Below, in pieces: positions 1-13,900 of a stretch of 64,000 bases of DNA. The stretch comes from Steinernema hermaphroditum. Its lineage: Eukaryota > Nematoda > Chromadorea > Rhabditida > Steinernematidae. The translations under genes were made by a program, and so were the position numbers. The notes under the pieces were generated by a model. The model saw only the letters and a program-made list of their open reading frames with translations. It was not told where the DNA came from and did not search any database. Location of the stretch: NCBI GenBank assembly GCA_030435675.1, contig CM059625.1, positions 14,942,001 to 15,006,000 on the forward strand, written 5' to 3'. Every line of letters starts with the position of its first letter. Position 1 is the stretch's first letter.

Positions 1-1990
1 AACGAAGAAATTAGCGATTCATGTTTTGGTTATCAAATTTTTGAAAATTTTATTTTGGACTCGCCTTTATTGTTATTTACGCTTATGCCTTGCTAAGGGG
101 ATTTGCGAAAATTTTACCATATAAACAACAAAATTACGACTCAGGTCGGACACCTAAGATAAAAGATGACGATGCTAAAAGGACCACTGAAAAAGTACAG
201 AACATCGTGTAGAGTTAACAAGGGACGGTACCCCCTTAATTTTATGCAAAAGAACAGTGTCCTTGTTTTACAAAGAACAACTACCTGTCTCTGAAACAAA
301 TAGATGGTGATGTCAGTGATGTTTAACTTTTACAGTTCGCACTTATTTATGATGGAAAACAGTCGTTTCCCTGGAATATGATTACCTCTAGCAAACAGCA
401 TGCATAATTTGATCCAATTGGATTTGAATTGATTTGTCTACAGTCTGCAGGTTGCCAACTGGGATACTATTTCATTACCGAACATTCCAACCCTCGCAAA
501 TATCAGTAATTGAATGGGCACACACAACGAACACCGAAAATATACAATGTCACTTGATCGAAATCGAAAACAAGCTTTAGTGTGTAGGACACACTTGTTC
601 CCGATGTAAACTGATCCTTATCAATAAACAGGAGTCGTGCTGTAGGAGAGTAGGCAAAAAAGCGGACAAAAAACGGAGTTAATTGAAAATTCGCCGTGCT
701 TTAAGAGGTGGAAAACACTTAAGAGAAGCGCCAGAATGGACAGGTAAAAGGCGCATAAGTGTCGTCCAAATCTGTGAACAAGTTCCTCCCGGGACCAACA
801 ACCTGACGACAGAAAGCGCCGTTTAGACCAAGTGATGCGCAACTTCGGGTACTTCGACGACGCTTAGAAGCCCTGCGGAAAGAGCGCCTTGTGTGGCCGC
901 TTCGAGGTGTTAATTAAATGCCGCGCGCGCTCTTTCAATTAGCACATGACTTTCGCTTTGAGTCGCCGAGTCATCTCTATCGACAACGTACCACTTATCA
1001 GTCCTGGACACGCCAAAGAAGGCCCTGGGGATGCGCAATGCGACGGTGACGACGCGTAAACGGAGCTCTACGTGCAGAGACAAATACCAAGTAAGGAGGC
1101 GCTCCGGCAAAGGTGTCCCGAGTGCCGGATGTGGGAGTTGTCGCGAAAGTCCATCAAATATTTAGCGATGTTAATTGGCGACGAACGACGTCGACGTTGT
1201 GCGATCTTCATTAGCGCTCAGGTTGGGAGCACTTTCCGAGTCTTCATCCTCTTTATTAGCATAAACGCTTTACGCTAGGAGGGTAGATATAGAACGTTTA
1301 TGATTCGTGGTATGCTGAGGGGTCTCGAAAAAGAGGTCTGATCATGATCAAGAGCCCTTGATTTTGATCACACTTCCAATGCATATGCCCAGTTTTTTGC
1401 GTAATGATCATTAATTCGGAACATTCCTTGTTAAACCCTATGACAATAGGAAAAGAAACAAAAAGTCTGTGTCTTGCCAGGAGCCAACTTATTTGCCAAC
1501 GCGGAAAACCCACACATTGGGCCGATAATTGTTGGGGCAAAAAACGCTTCCTTGAGCAAATTGTGATGTGACGAGACAAAAGGTCTGCGACGCATTACCG
1601 AGAAACGAAAACAAAAAGCTCGTAAGCACCGGCATAACATTAGAATCACGAACCGTAAATGATGTTGAAAATGAAACGCTACTCAGGCAAAAATAAAACG
1701 GTCCCGTTCAGACTTCCATTTGGAATAGGGAACTGCATTATCATCAATCGTAGTCACTTTAATTTACAACTTTGTACTCTTCTAGTAGTTCCGTACACCT
1801 GCATAATTTGCCAAATTACATTCTAGAAACCATGAGGCTACAATCACATTGATTTATCCTACTGAAGGAATGTAGTCCTGGAATTAAGAACTGACACTAA
1901 GTGTAGCCGAAGATGCGTTTTTCTTCTTAGAATCTAAGTCGCCCGATGCATTAAATGTGCTGTTTGGATCCTCATTTTCCGATAGTGGCG
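1..1990. other. Intergenic, no gene seen
   Basis: Only short open frames with no family resemblance, no consistent splice pairs and no biased codon use were found. The stretch is AT-rich with a few GC-richer patches near 840-1200. I see no RNA gene or obvious repeat. It probably holds 3'-flanking DNA of the membrane-protein gene on the minus strand plus neutral sequence. Confidence 0.5.
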
Positions 1991-1992
1991 AC

Positions 1993-1998
1993 TTTATT
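1993..1998 (-). terminator. Candidate poly(A) signal AATAAA
   Basis: A minus-strand AATAAA lies about 145 bases beyond the stop codon of the four-helix membrane-protein gene. It is the first canonical signal met in that direction, so it is a reasonable 3'-end signal. Position and motif are the only evidence. Confidence 0.4.
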
Positions 1999-2140
1999 TA
2001 CATAAATGCCATATTTACAATGAGAAAAGGAACAGATATTTCGTCGATTTCGCTGTATAATTGTACATAGGATAGGTTATAAGATCAAAGCTTCTTCGAG
2101 ACAGACTTGGACCCTCACCACACTTCGGAGACGTCTGCAT

Positions 2141-3765
2141 TCATTCCGTCTGGACAATCAAGTAGCCAGGATTTGGCTTCGGAGCGCTGGGGGCCACCTG
2201 AACGCGCTGCTCGATGGTGGTGTTCAAAAAACTGTCCGGCACAGCAAGACGAACGTATTTCCTCTGTTCGCGCTGTTCGCGAAGATAGTGACGGCAGCTG
2301 CGGATGACGGTGTAGTTCCAGTAGCAGAAGAATCCGATCATGGCGATGACGATCTTCGTCGAGAGAACCAGTCCAACCTTCACGGCCCAGGAGTCGGATT
2401 TCACTGAAAATGCACATATTAATGATGCTATGCGCGAAGAAGTGTTGGATTAAGTGCGTGCAGGCGTCGACCGATATGGCATCAATGAACCCGTTCTTAC
2501 GTAATTATTTCCTCGTATGTCTGAACTAATCGGGTTACAAGTACTAATGTACTGACTGAATTATGAGCAACAAGCTTCGCTGACTGACACGAACGTCAAT
2601 GACAAAAGGACGATTAAAAACGGAACCGACGATGAGGATGTGGAATTACAGAGGGACGTTCTGCGTTCAAGGAAATCTGGGTTAGAAAGCTGATTAGCGT
2701 AGGATTTCGCGGTTATAATGACAAGAATAATTTTGCACTTGAAGGCCGAAATACAAACGTAGCGATAGAGGACACTCTTAAGATCGCTGAATCAGCGCTA
2801 TCGCTTACATCTTCCGAGACATTTTTGCACGTCTTGGACTTTAACGTAGCGGATGAAACCAAATTGAAACGTCACCATAAATTGGCGGCTTTCTTTCGGA
2901 CGTCATTCAGTGCGATTTTAATTGAGTGTCTGGACCGCGATTCTGCGTATAAATTGAGGTCATAAAAGTGAACTAGGGTGCGGGAATGTGAAGTGATTCT
3001 CGGTCTACCACTTTAAAATCTCTCCGCAGTTTCATAACGCCTGTAATTTGCATCTTTCGTGCAAAGATGTCAATTAAAGGTCCTTGTTTTTTTTTGTTAT
3101 TAAGGGATAGTGTTCTTATGGGAGTGGATGACTAAGGTGGGTTAGTGATAAGAGAAGTACGAGACGACGTTCACAAGCAGCACACGCAACATCCAGCAAA
3201 CTTACACGTCCGGCAAAAGTTGTGTCTTCCCTCGCAGTCTGTAACAACAAGACGTGATTTTTGTTGTGATTTTTAATGTGACTCTCAAAAAATCGTGGCA
3301 TGCAAGTATTCTTTGAGCGGAAGTTAAAAAAGAAACCTTACCGTGTCCAATGAACATCAAGAAGGTGTCGTAGTCCATCAGGCTCACGGTGAAGACGGAA
3401 ATTCCGAACATCACATCGGCGATTACCAGGAAGCCCTGTAAATTGCGCGTTGCACTAGATTAGACAGCGGCGATCGGCGTAAGCCTTACAAGATAGATTT
3501 GAAGGGGGAACAGCAGTCGTGGGTTCTCAATGCGAAGACCATGCAGCGCCGAGATGAACAGGAGCAAAATGACGGGGAACAGGTAGAGCGACTGCGGTAG
3601 ATGCCACAAGACCGATGCGGTGAAGATGGTGGTGTGGAGCAAGGCGAGCGCCCAGCAGACAGGAACGACGTGCAAGCGGTTGTAGAAGCAGCGGTAACGG
3701 TTCGGCACCTTCTCATCGACTATGTACTTCGCCAACATCTCCGGATCCTCTTCTTCTGTAAACAT
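2141..3765 (-). CDS. Small four-helix membrane protein (nematode, unknown function)
   Basis: Three exons join in phase (3765-3490, 3435-3342, 2403-2141), giving about 210 residues with stop TGA at 2141-2143. Junctions are CTT|GTAAG, TTACAG|GGC, CACG|GTAAG and TTTTCAG|TGA. The protein has four strongly hydrophobic segments (about residues 31-54, 58-76, 87-112 and 127-150), short loops, a basic stretch after helix 4 and a polar C-terminal tail ending near NPGYLIVQTE, which contains an NPxY-type tyrosine motif of the kind used as an endocytic signal. The layout resembles LAPTM-like and other small four-TM nematode families, but I do not recognise an orthologue. The ATG at 3765 is the first in frame. 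The TTTACAG inside its second and third codons could instead be a splice acceptor, so a further 5' exon is possible. Endosomal or plasma-membrane location is inference. Confidence 0.7.
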
Positions 3766-4564
3766 TAAAGTTGGTTAGAAGAGAGACCGGAGCGAACGTG
3801 ATCGCGAGTCGACGAATGGTCACAACTGATATCAGAGCGCCTCGAAAGTCCACGGTCATCGGTTCGGAGTCATCTCCCGATCCCGATCCTCTCTAGCCCT
3901 GTGAATCAAATCGTCTGACCTACTGTCTCTTCTCAGATGAATCATTAATGCTTTATGCAAGGGTCTCTATGAGTAACGGTTTTGGTCCCAGCGGCATGTG
4001 AATTAACTCCTTAAGTTCAACGAACACTAAAAAACCTAATACAGCTATCAAAAACGGTGTTATCGAAATCTAAACAAACGAATGCCAAATCCGTTGCTGT
4101 TTCGTTCTAAATACTAAAGTGTCAAGCTACCTCCCTAATCGTACAATAAGATCAGGTGTTAGGAGGACGTTCGATTCATCACACATTCACTATATCAACG
4201 CACTTCACTTTGATTAAACACATCCGAGGTGGGCACGCTCCAATTTGTGAAATTGATGAAAGACGTCATGCTTGTAAAGCCGATTATTGGATCATGTTTT
4301 CCGCAACCAAATCCCATAAAAGGGACGCTTTTATGTGCAGAGTGGAAACGGTGACTTAAAAGAACGATCTAATCCACACACGTATTTTTCGAACTCAGCC
4401 GAAAACGCCAACATTTAAAGCGGTGAAGCGAACTGAGCCGGCGTCGAGCAACCTGAACCAATCCGAGCCTGAGCGTCTGCGCTCTTTTCGCAGCGCTCTC
4501 TACGAACAGTCGCAATTGTCCCCAGTATACAATGCGATCTGCTAGGATCGAAGGACTCGGATTG

Positions 4565-4745
4565 GGTCAGGGCTGTGCGAAACTCAAAACTCAAATCTTA
4601 AAGCCATTTGTGGCGTGGAATAGCAAAAAGACACTAAGCGTTTCTGACAAGGAAAAGAGCCTCTCGTCCGGTATACACAGTTCTTTACGATCCAGTTTTG
4701 AGTTTGCCAAAAAGTCAAAACGCAAAACTTGCACAACCCTGGTCC
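4565..4745. repeat. Diverged inverted repeat, possible MITE
   Basis: The left end reads GTCAGGGCTGTGCGAAACTC. The right end, read on the other strand, begins ACCAGGGTTGTGCAAG and later contains CAAACTCAAAACTGG, which matches the left inner arm CGAAACTCAAAACTC. The unit is about 180 bases, has no useful open frame and sits in intergenic DNA. These are the marks of a small non-autonomous inverted-repeat element that has decayed. No clear target-site duplication is visible, so the exact ends are uncertain. Confidence 0.45.
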
Positions 4746-7700
4746 GGACGTCGGAATTTGAATTCTGAGCCGCGCCGCTGACGGCTCCGTCTCGAATTGC
4801 GAAATCGCTTCTCGTAATTCTTCATAACACGGCAACATAAGTCTAATTCTAGCCTATATACCCATTCTGTCCGAAATATCCGAAAAGCGGCCATTAACGA
4901 ATTTGCTTACACACTATTTTGCTTACGTTTTTGAACAAAATCGAAGGAGTGGAAGAATCGGCATTTACCTGACGCTGGACGAACGGCCTTCGTCGGACCG
5001 TCATAAAACGGGAAGTTGGAACGCAGTGCTAATTTTCCGTTAGTCGTACATTAGCGCTGAGGTCGTTTTGTTTTCAAATTCAAATTGGCTAATTCAATCG
5101 CGAACATTATTTCGTGATTGGGAAAATAACGAACATGGACAAACATTTTTCGCATTACCTTTACTGAATTTGGTAAAAGGCGTTGTTTGATGTGAAAACT
5201 AAAGCTGAATTTATTTGCTTTTTTGGAAACACTTTTCTGGGTCGTTTTAAGAGTGAGAGTAACTCACGTAACAACAGCCATTCAGGTAAACTTGGCAAAA
5301 ATTCTGGGGAAAACCTTCTAATTTCTTTGCACTGCTTCCATCAGCTCGGTAACCCTTTCAGTTTGTACATTTCAAATTTACCACAAGTCAATTCCATCGT
5401 CTAAAGTCCCATACAGATGAGCTTCAGCATAAAACTTCAACTAACTATGGCCGCTATAGTCCATGTCATCTTTTTTGGCAAGAGCATCGGTCACATGAGA
5501 CCTTCACGAAATGTTAGATGCGTCAGAAGATCGAAAACAACATTAAGTATATCACACACATCGTAAAGCACCTTTGGAACAGCGTCGAAAGTGCTTCACA
5601 TTTGTTATTCGACCAGAAAGTACCAAAGAGAATGAGAGCGAAACGCTTCTCGTGGAGGTGTCTGATAAGAATCTCAGTACAAACGATCGGACAAGAAGTG
5701 ACCAGCGACGACCTTAACTGGTTCTCTCTTACCTTTGAGGATGTCGCTGGATAAACATCAGTGATGTTCTACCATTAATTGCACTCCTTTTGTTAGAGAA
5801 CAAAAAGAAAAGTGCAGCAGCACATAGATTTTAAATCTCTCGTCTCATAGAGATGTTAGCGTAAAAGCTGATTACACACGTTCACAATAAATTGAATTAA
5901 GCCATGCATTTAATGTGTCCTACGTGTAGCTCGATGCATGTAACATGAATCTGTTCTATCGTGATTTGAAAAGCGCCACATTTGGAATCGCTTAATAGGT
6001 CAACACAAACAATTTCTCGCGGGCAAAATCGACCAAATGTGCGAAGGCATACCTCTAATATGAGCATATTTCTGCATGAAGCACTGAGGAATATCGTCAT
6101 AGGCTCTCACGTTCCCACAACTCTACGTTCAGCCTAGTACGATTGAAAAAAGCAAGTGAGTTAAGGCTGTGGTTTATGTTGTATTCAATGCTTTCGTTAG
6201 CACAGTCTGTACATGTTCCGGGACGGAACGATCGCAGACTGTCCCACATGCCTTTGCCTTCGATTTCCATAAGAGCTGAGCCGGTTATAGCTCCGTATCC
6301 GACAGTATATGTCTGCATGAGACCAATAATGATATCCTATAGGAGCCAGCTATTGTCCCAGTTGTGCTCTACATCAAGACATGCAATGGTATGAATCAAC
6401 CTAGCTGTGAATCCGAGATGATAGGTCGTTCCCGACAGAAAGCCGATGATATATTTACTGCATTGGCTCTGGGTGAGTGAGTGTGCAACGTGAGTCTATG
6501 CGCATGAGTACAGGAGTGCGAACTAAACGAAGTGAGCCAATTTTATCGTTTCAGTTAAAGGTTACACATCGGCTAATGTAATTTAAATGGGCTCAGAACA
6601 CGTAGAGAACGAGCAAAGTTCGTCGGATATACATTTCCGTCATGTAACCGTAAATAGACATTTCATTAGCTGTCATATGAAGAAGTGTGTAAGCAATCCG
6701 AGAATAGGATCAGTCAGGAATGAACTATGGCCTCCTACTATTGCTGCGCACAAGAAGACTTTCCTACTCTGCTTTCTTCACTAAATGAGGACGGCCACAT
6801 GCATATGAAAATTCTCAACATTCGGTTCAAAAATACTTCCACATCATCAGAAGAACGTAACAACAAACGAAATCTTGCAAATTCGTTATGGAACTAATCT
6901 GTGGTGCAGAGCGTATCAACTGACACCATCTGCCACCAGCAATTACTCAAAAGAGCATTTCACAGCGCGTACTTCCGGAATGCTGTGAACGAACATGACA
7001 AAGTTAACGTTAAATAAATTTATGGTGCCGGAAACGGCGACTTTTTGAAAGTTTCGAGGTCAGAAGTCGAAAATTAAGAGATCAAGAACGCAGTGCATGT
7101 ATAACAAACAAAAAAATGTTTACTATAGCTGGCCGTGGTTCGCATGTCACCCTATAACACCCAACATAAGACCTAGTCGGTTTAATTGGGTTTCGAGGCC
7201 ATCTTAGCCGGATAAGTAATGCAGTTGTTTGGTAGTGGAATCAAAGATCGACTAAAGTTCATCGAAAACTGTTTGCGGACGTGATTGATTTGCAATAAAT
7301 CGTCTCCCGCCCGATACACAACACTGGTTTATATGACATAAACCGAAAAGCAGCCATGATTCTCCATTCGGACGGGTTTTAGTCAAAAGAATTGTTGACT
7401 ACAATACGAGATGTCTACATATGTATGAAACTGTACCAGAAAAGCTGACTTCACTTGGGAATACTCGCCGATAGCGGTTGTGATTTGGCCGAGCCTACGC
7501 TCTCAATGTGGTATGCATCTGTTTAGACATGCAGATAACCCGACGGATCCAAAGAAAAATTTGCATATATGAACCAGGCTGATAAAATTAAGAGAAAGTA
7601 CAGTCGAAATATCGGCCGTAAGAGCTCAACTGGGGCAGCAAAGCCACTATTGGTAACGGTGAACAAGCGGAGCTAGGTTTCTTTTCCTTAGTCCTTGAGT

Positions 7701-8755
7701 GTCGCTTGACGTCAGAGTGGAAAAATTCCATCGCGTTTTCACACCCACAACTGTCTGCACTTCTATGAAAAGAACCAGATATTCGAGTACAGCTAATAAC
7801 TACTATCCTAGACGATGCGACGACATACGTAGAACAATTATCATGAAGGCAGCCAGAATGAACTAGACCGACTCCATGCGATAGCATTTCGACAGATTTG
7901 AGGCCATCCGAGGCAAAGACGTCAAAATCCAAACGTCGTTAGCTGTGTTTGGGAGCGAATCGCGAATCGAAAGCGGCCATTTAGTTGTTGTTGCGCGTTT
8001 GAATGCCGTTTTAATCGTTAATTTGAACTGGAAATTTATGTTTATGTTGAAAGAAAAACTTTATCGCTATAGATGTGATACTAGAACGGCGCGAACTGAA
8101 CGGTGAGTGAGAGAGCAAATTCCAACGCGCACGTAAATAGCGATTAAAATATCAACTTCAACGAATTGCGTCAATCGAATGCCGATTTCCAGGTAAAGGC
8201 TCCGTGTAAAAAGCAGTTGGCTATACAGGTTATCTTTTGAGAATACACTCGGCTTCAATAACACTGGCAAGCCACGGACAGACAATACGCCCCCAGGCAT
8301 CCTCAAAACCAATTAATATTTTGTTTTTTTGCGAACATCCTTGTGCCTACGGAAGCGGAACACTCCGAATATATCTCAATCATGCATCATCCACACGCAA
8401 ACTCCCCAATTAATTTTACATGCCGGAGCAAGGGAACTTAGAATTACATTTGTCACCGCGGCGCGCTGTTCGAGATAGAAGATCAAAGAGAGCAAAAGGT
8501 GAAAGTAAGACTTTAGAAATTGAACTTGATACATTAGTCGACGACTTAGGCTAGACCACCTCAAACTCAATTCATCTTAATATGGAACCAGAAGCGATTC
8601 AGAGTACAAGGAAGGCGGACTACCGTTTAAATGGAGGAGTTTGAGAAGCCGCCCCTAAAATTCTATTCAATGGATTGTACACTTCATAAAGTCCTACGAT
8701 TTACATGTACTCTTGGAATGTCGGAAATGAAAATCGTCGCCTACATTCCAGAGCG

Positions 8756-8800
8756 AGCTTTAGAATACAACCATTTGCAAGCTTTAGAATACAACAATTT
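8756..8800. repeat. 24-base tandem duplication (about 1.9 copies)
   Basis: AGCTTTAGAATACAAC is repeated at a spacing of 24 bases with one mismatch in the following bases. It lies in intergenic DNA and is most simply a replication-slippage duplication. Confidence 0.7.
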
Positions 8801-10969
8801 ATCGCCGCGCTTTGAGTAATACAACCCAAGTTACAAGCTACATGTACAACGACTGAGCGAATGACTCTGAATCGAAAAAACCATCACAAACTTCATCGGG
8901 AACTTCATGGCACTAAAGCAACATAGACGTCAAGTGATAAAGATCAGAATCCCCAGGGCGGTGCTGCATTGCCATATACAGAAAATGTCAGACACTCAAC
9001 AAACACCCCTTTGTTTTCATGCAATACAAAACCTCACTACTGAATAGAATGCACTTATTCTATTGTTTTTGCCATGAGTCGTGGACCTTTTGAATTCTTC
9101 AACATAATTGCGGTCACGCATTTGAGTCATTAATTCACAAATGTTCAAACTTCATGGACAGGTTCTCAGAAATCTCTCAAGTTTCATATACATAATTTCC
9201 TTACGTGTCACTAACACCAAGGGTTCAATGAAGTATGATTGTCTATATTATAGACCTTGACCGGGCACTCAATTTGACCGGTTATCCCTCCGGTACAAAC
9301 CAATGTATAAGCGTCTCGTAATTACGCATCAATGCGAGTTATTTCGACGTATCGGAAAATCAATGAACTGAACAACATACAATTTAGTGAAAGTCATGCC
9401 CTACAGATAAATAAAATCATCCATAAAGAGAACCATAGTAATGAAAACATAGATTTCATGTGCACGGTTAAATTGAAAAAACGTTCCTCGACATCACTGA
9501 AACCCAGAAACTGAAAACTCTCTGTATTACAGATTTAAGTTCAGACCTTCAAAACTGATTAATTACGATCAACTTTTGATCTAAATTACCCATTTTTACT
9601 ATTAAACACAGTCACCTACGTCTAACAATTTTTATGGTTGATAATGCACAACGCATTCGCAAAGGAAATGAGCATCACCGAACATTCCATATAGAAGGAT
9701 ACGCGGAATAAGAGTTGATTTGCAATGCATAATTCATTATGTGGCGTCTATCCCATTGAACATCGGACAGTGACTAAAGTTCCGGGAATTCGAAAGTTGC
9801 GAGTCACACGGACGAATCAAAGAAAAAATCACGGCTAAGGAAGCATCTGGTAGTGAAATCCGTCTGAAACGAGTGCCGAGCAGCTATCTGAGGTCCTCCC
9901 GCCCCCAAATAACATCACCAACATCCACCAAATCGATATCAAACTGAACACACGGATGAAAGGAGGGAGTCCTTTTTTCATCGAAGGCGTCGATGAGAAA
10001 ACGAAACAAAAAAGAGACGTCGCCGGTGGCCAAATTCGGGGCACATCGTTCAGGCGTTAATCGAAAATCCCACACAGAGCGGTGTGGGCGACGTGAAAGA
10101 CGACTGGGAGAGCGGAAACCACCCAGGCTGTTCAAGTGTCCTCGTAAAATTCCCATCTTCATGCCTCAACTTGCGTGTTTTTCATCGGTATTTCTCTTTG
10201 ACCACCGCGACGGTCTCCGTTAGGACTACGGTAACATCCGACAGCTGATCGCCGGGCGACCGTCGCTGAGGCGATGAACCATCGGCTACGGCGACGGGCC
10301 GCGATTCGTTAGCTAACAAACAACACACGGGATGGTCTTACACGGAACTCTGCTAGAGCTCGCAAGTTCGGTCTGTTTGCTTTTCAGAGCCGGAAAAGAA
10401 CTCATCGTATGGTCGACAGTTATATGATGTTTAGCAATACTACCGTGTGGTGCTATCGATTGAATTGATCGCATCTGTAAAACTTGCATCAAATATGACG
10501 TGAATTTCGCTAGAAGTGGATAAGTTACTATTTCGCAATCTAGAAGAGAGGTTTTTTTTGTGAGATGATTGTTGGCTGTCTCTGCCCCAATCCAAACTTT
10601 CGCCATCTTCTATGAATTCTCTAATCTGTCATTCCGAAATCAATTTTCATCGATATCGGCTTGCTAAACTCAATGATACGTCAGAGAATTCGTGAGAACA
10701 TCATTCAGATCCTTAAAGAAAAGATGTAAACTGACTATATTATTAACTCACACAAAAGCGGAGTGGTCCTCTGTGAAGCGAACAATTCAGATGGATACCA
10801 GATTGTCTTAACATTCACCATTACCGAGCCAAGAAATTCTGCTTGCCACCGTCAGCTGTTACATTTTTTACTATTCCTTGTGAAGTCAGTGCTAAATCTG
10901 AGAGTCCGCATTGCATGTCGGGTCATTTGCAGCGTGTCGCTGTGTGTGTTCGCGCCGTCAACAACATAT

Positions 10970-10982
10970 ATTCCAATTTCAG
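10970..10982 (+). promoter_or_regulatory. Candidate trans-splice or leader 3' splice site of the dynactin gene
   Basis: A pyrimidine-rich TTCCAATTTCAG ends 17 bases before the dynactin start codon. In nematodes such a site just upstream of an ATG with no visible matching 5' exon is the usual place for spliced-leader addition. A normal cis intron in the 5' leader would look the same. Confidence 0.5.
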
Positions 10983-10999
10983 ACCGGTCAGTGCGCATA

Positions 11000-13900
11000 A
11001 TGCCGAGCCTGGAAATCGGCGACAGAGTAATAACTGGTCTGTTTTTCTCACATAGAGATAAGGATTGTTAATTTGCTTGCAGACAAGTCCCTTCAAGGGA
11101 AGCTCGCGTTTTACGGCGAAACGCAGTTCTCTGAAGGCATCTGGTGTGGAATCATACTGGACAAGCCGATTGGTAAAAACAACGGATCGGTGCAGGGTGT
11201 CAAATACTTTTCGTGCCCCGACAAATTTGGCGTTTTTGTGAAAGCCGAAACTGTACGTTCTGCATAGCCAGGCAGCTTCACTAGCGAAAATATTCACAGG
11301 TCACATCGATGGAGCAAAACGGGTCAAGACGAGGGTCGTCCATTTCTTCAACGCCCAGCACCAGCTCCACTAACTTGAAATCGTCGATTAAACCACCGAC
11401 TGCTAAAGGCGGCATGACATCGTCGACGTCGTCGGAGAAGCTTCGTCCAAGCGGGCTCAAGAAGCCTTCGTCCGATCCTCGAATTGCTGCACAACCTACT
11501 GCAGCGGAGGTGAGTTCTTGTCTAAAATATCAAGCGTCCCTTCGGGAGTGTTTTCCTCAACTACTGACGTGTGCTGTCTTTGAAGAAAGGGAAACGTCCA
11601 TCATTGATAGCCACTCCGCGCAGTACAAAGACACCTGCTGCTGCTCCAGCTGTTTTGAAGACGCCACCAGAGGAAAACGTATGTGCGCCACATAGTAAAA
11701 GTATCGCGGAATCTTGTGCTTACATGTGCTTTAATCTATAACTGTTTTATATATTGCACGCCTATGCATGCCCTATACTGTCGTCTGTCCTTTCTATCCA
11801 TCCCGTTTCCTAAATATTCAATGGAAGATACTCATAACCCACTTTAGACTCCCCGCAAGGAAAAGGAAAAGCCAGCTGAAACATCGCCTCTCAAACAAAC
11901 TCCAGTGGCTGTACATGTTCGCGAAAAAGAAAAGAAGATTGAGGAAGTACTGTGATAGTTAAATGCCATTCCATGCCAACGATCTCGTGATTTTAGCACG
12001 TCGAAGTCAAAGAAGTGAAGCCAGTTGTGTTCACTGAGGACATGAACGACGATGCGAAACTGGTTTACTTGACAGAACAGTACGCTGAGTGCCAGTCTAA
12101 ACTGGACACATTGAGAGAGAAGCGAAAGGAAGACTTCCACAAGCTTCAAGAAGCCGAGAATTTGAAATATCGCTTTGAGTCCCTTCAACAGACAAAGATG
12201 GAGCTGGCCGCGCGGGTGAATCAACTGACTGCCGAATTGGAAGAAACGAAAAATGTACATTTGTGCATCCAAAGAGTTCAATTGTAATCTGTTTGTTTAG
12301 GCTGCAGCTGAAGCTATCAAGATCAAGCAAGAAATTCAGGACGAATACAGTGATTTTGGAGAGCGTCTCGAGGAGGCGACAATCGACAAAGAGATCGCTG
12401 AAGAGCGATGTGAACAACTCCAGATCGAGATCAAGGGACTCAATCTGCGAATTCAGGAACTGGAAACTGATTATGACATTCTCAAAACCGAAATGGAAGG
12501 TTCTGAAGGAAGTGAAGGAGCGGCTAACAGTGTTCAAGTTAAGTCCTTGGAAGAGAAGAATAGAAGACTCCAAGAGGGCCTGCTAAAGTTAGTCACCTCA
12601 CGCATACACCGCCATGAACCACATTACTTTTAGAATGCGTGACGTCGCCAATGACCATGCTGTTCGGAAAATCGAAGCAGAAAAAGAACTTGAACGTCTA
12701 AGGACGGTAAATGCCGAACTCGGTGCACAAGCAGAAACTGCGCTTCGTGGAGTGAAATACAAGGACGACACCATCGCAAAGCTGCAAGATCAAGTCGATA
12801 CGTTTCTTGGAAGCGAAAAGATGATCGAGACGTTGACCGAACGAAATCTCAATTTGGAAGATCAGGTCACTCGTCTAGAGGAGGAGGTTGAAGATCTTGA
12901 ATCCATGAATACGGTTAACGAGGAACTGTTCGAAGCGGCGAAGGCTGAAGAGAAAGCGTTGAGAATGGAAATTGATCGGGAAATTGCCATGAAGAATGAG
13001 GTAGATCCCACTCATACGTACACCCATGCATCCTGTACTTGCTTGATTTAGTTGAGAGCTGTGATTGCGGCACGTGACAACAAGATCACTGAACTGGACA
13101 AAGTCATTCAAAAATATCGAACGAAAGTTGAGGAGCTCGATGAGCAAATCCTCAACTTGAACGACCAAATCCTCGTCCTCAACGAGCGTATCGAGCAGCA
13201 AGCTGCTGGCCATGAGTTCGGTCGATCCGGAGCGGCCACCATCACCAACGCAAGAAACTTTTCCGATGTTGTCGCCCACCGCATTCGCGATGTCGAGTAT
13301 TCTCATTCGCAACGACACGTCAAACTCTTACGATCATTCCTTCCCGACAACTTTAACAAACCTGGTGGTAAGCCTCAAAATAACGCTACTTAAACTGTTC
13401 CATTGTCTTTAGGTGACAACGACTCTCTTCTTATAAACGTCGCTCTGCCTCGTATGGCCGAAAAGCTCACGTTGCTGATAGATCTGGTGGCTCAGCAGTA
13501 CCCAATGGTTCCGGGTGGGATGAGGCGTGAGCATGTGACAAAAGCTCATAGGGCCGAGCAGTGGGTGTTCGCGGCGCACCTAAACTTCGAAGCGAAAGGC
13601 CTCATTACAATTTTGAAGAAGTGTGACTCTGCGCTTCAGTCGTGCTCCGTGGAACGACTCGCCAAAATTGCCCCGATGCAGATGGAGATCGCTACTCAAG
13701 AGCGTGCAATTGACTGCTTCTTGGAGCTTCTTAGGACGGGCCGTCTCGACGAGAACGTCTCGCTCGATCCCATGAGTCGTTGCACTTTGTTTTTCCAGGT
13801 ATGGTTTCGTCAGAGATGGGTTAGTTTCAATGTAATTTGCAGAATCTCTTCACACTCAACTTGGCTGGCGACTCATTCGATACCAACACGAACATGTCTT

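Larger units (their letters stand above)
3766..10978. other. Long gene-poor interval
   Basis: No exon series, conserved domain or RNA gene was recognised in about 7.2 kb. Open frames are short, lack splice-consistent partners and have no resemblance to known families. The interval holds the inverted repeat near 4.56-4.75 kb, a short tandem duplication near 8.76 kb and a somewhat GC-richer block at 9.85-10.32 kb that could include promoter sequence of the downstream dynactin gene. Confidence 0.5.

Noticed and set aside
7180..7200. GGTTTAATTGGGTTTCGAG resembles the nematode spliced leader SL1 (GGTTTAATTACCCAAGTTTGAG)
   Set aside because: Only the first nine bases and a few later ones match. 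There is no splice donor after it and no SL RNA-like structure or Sm site was seen.
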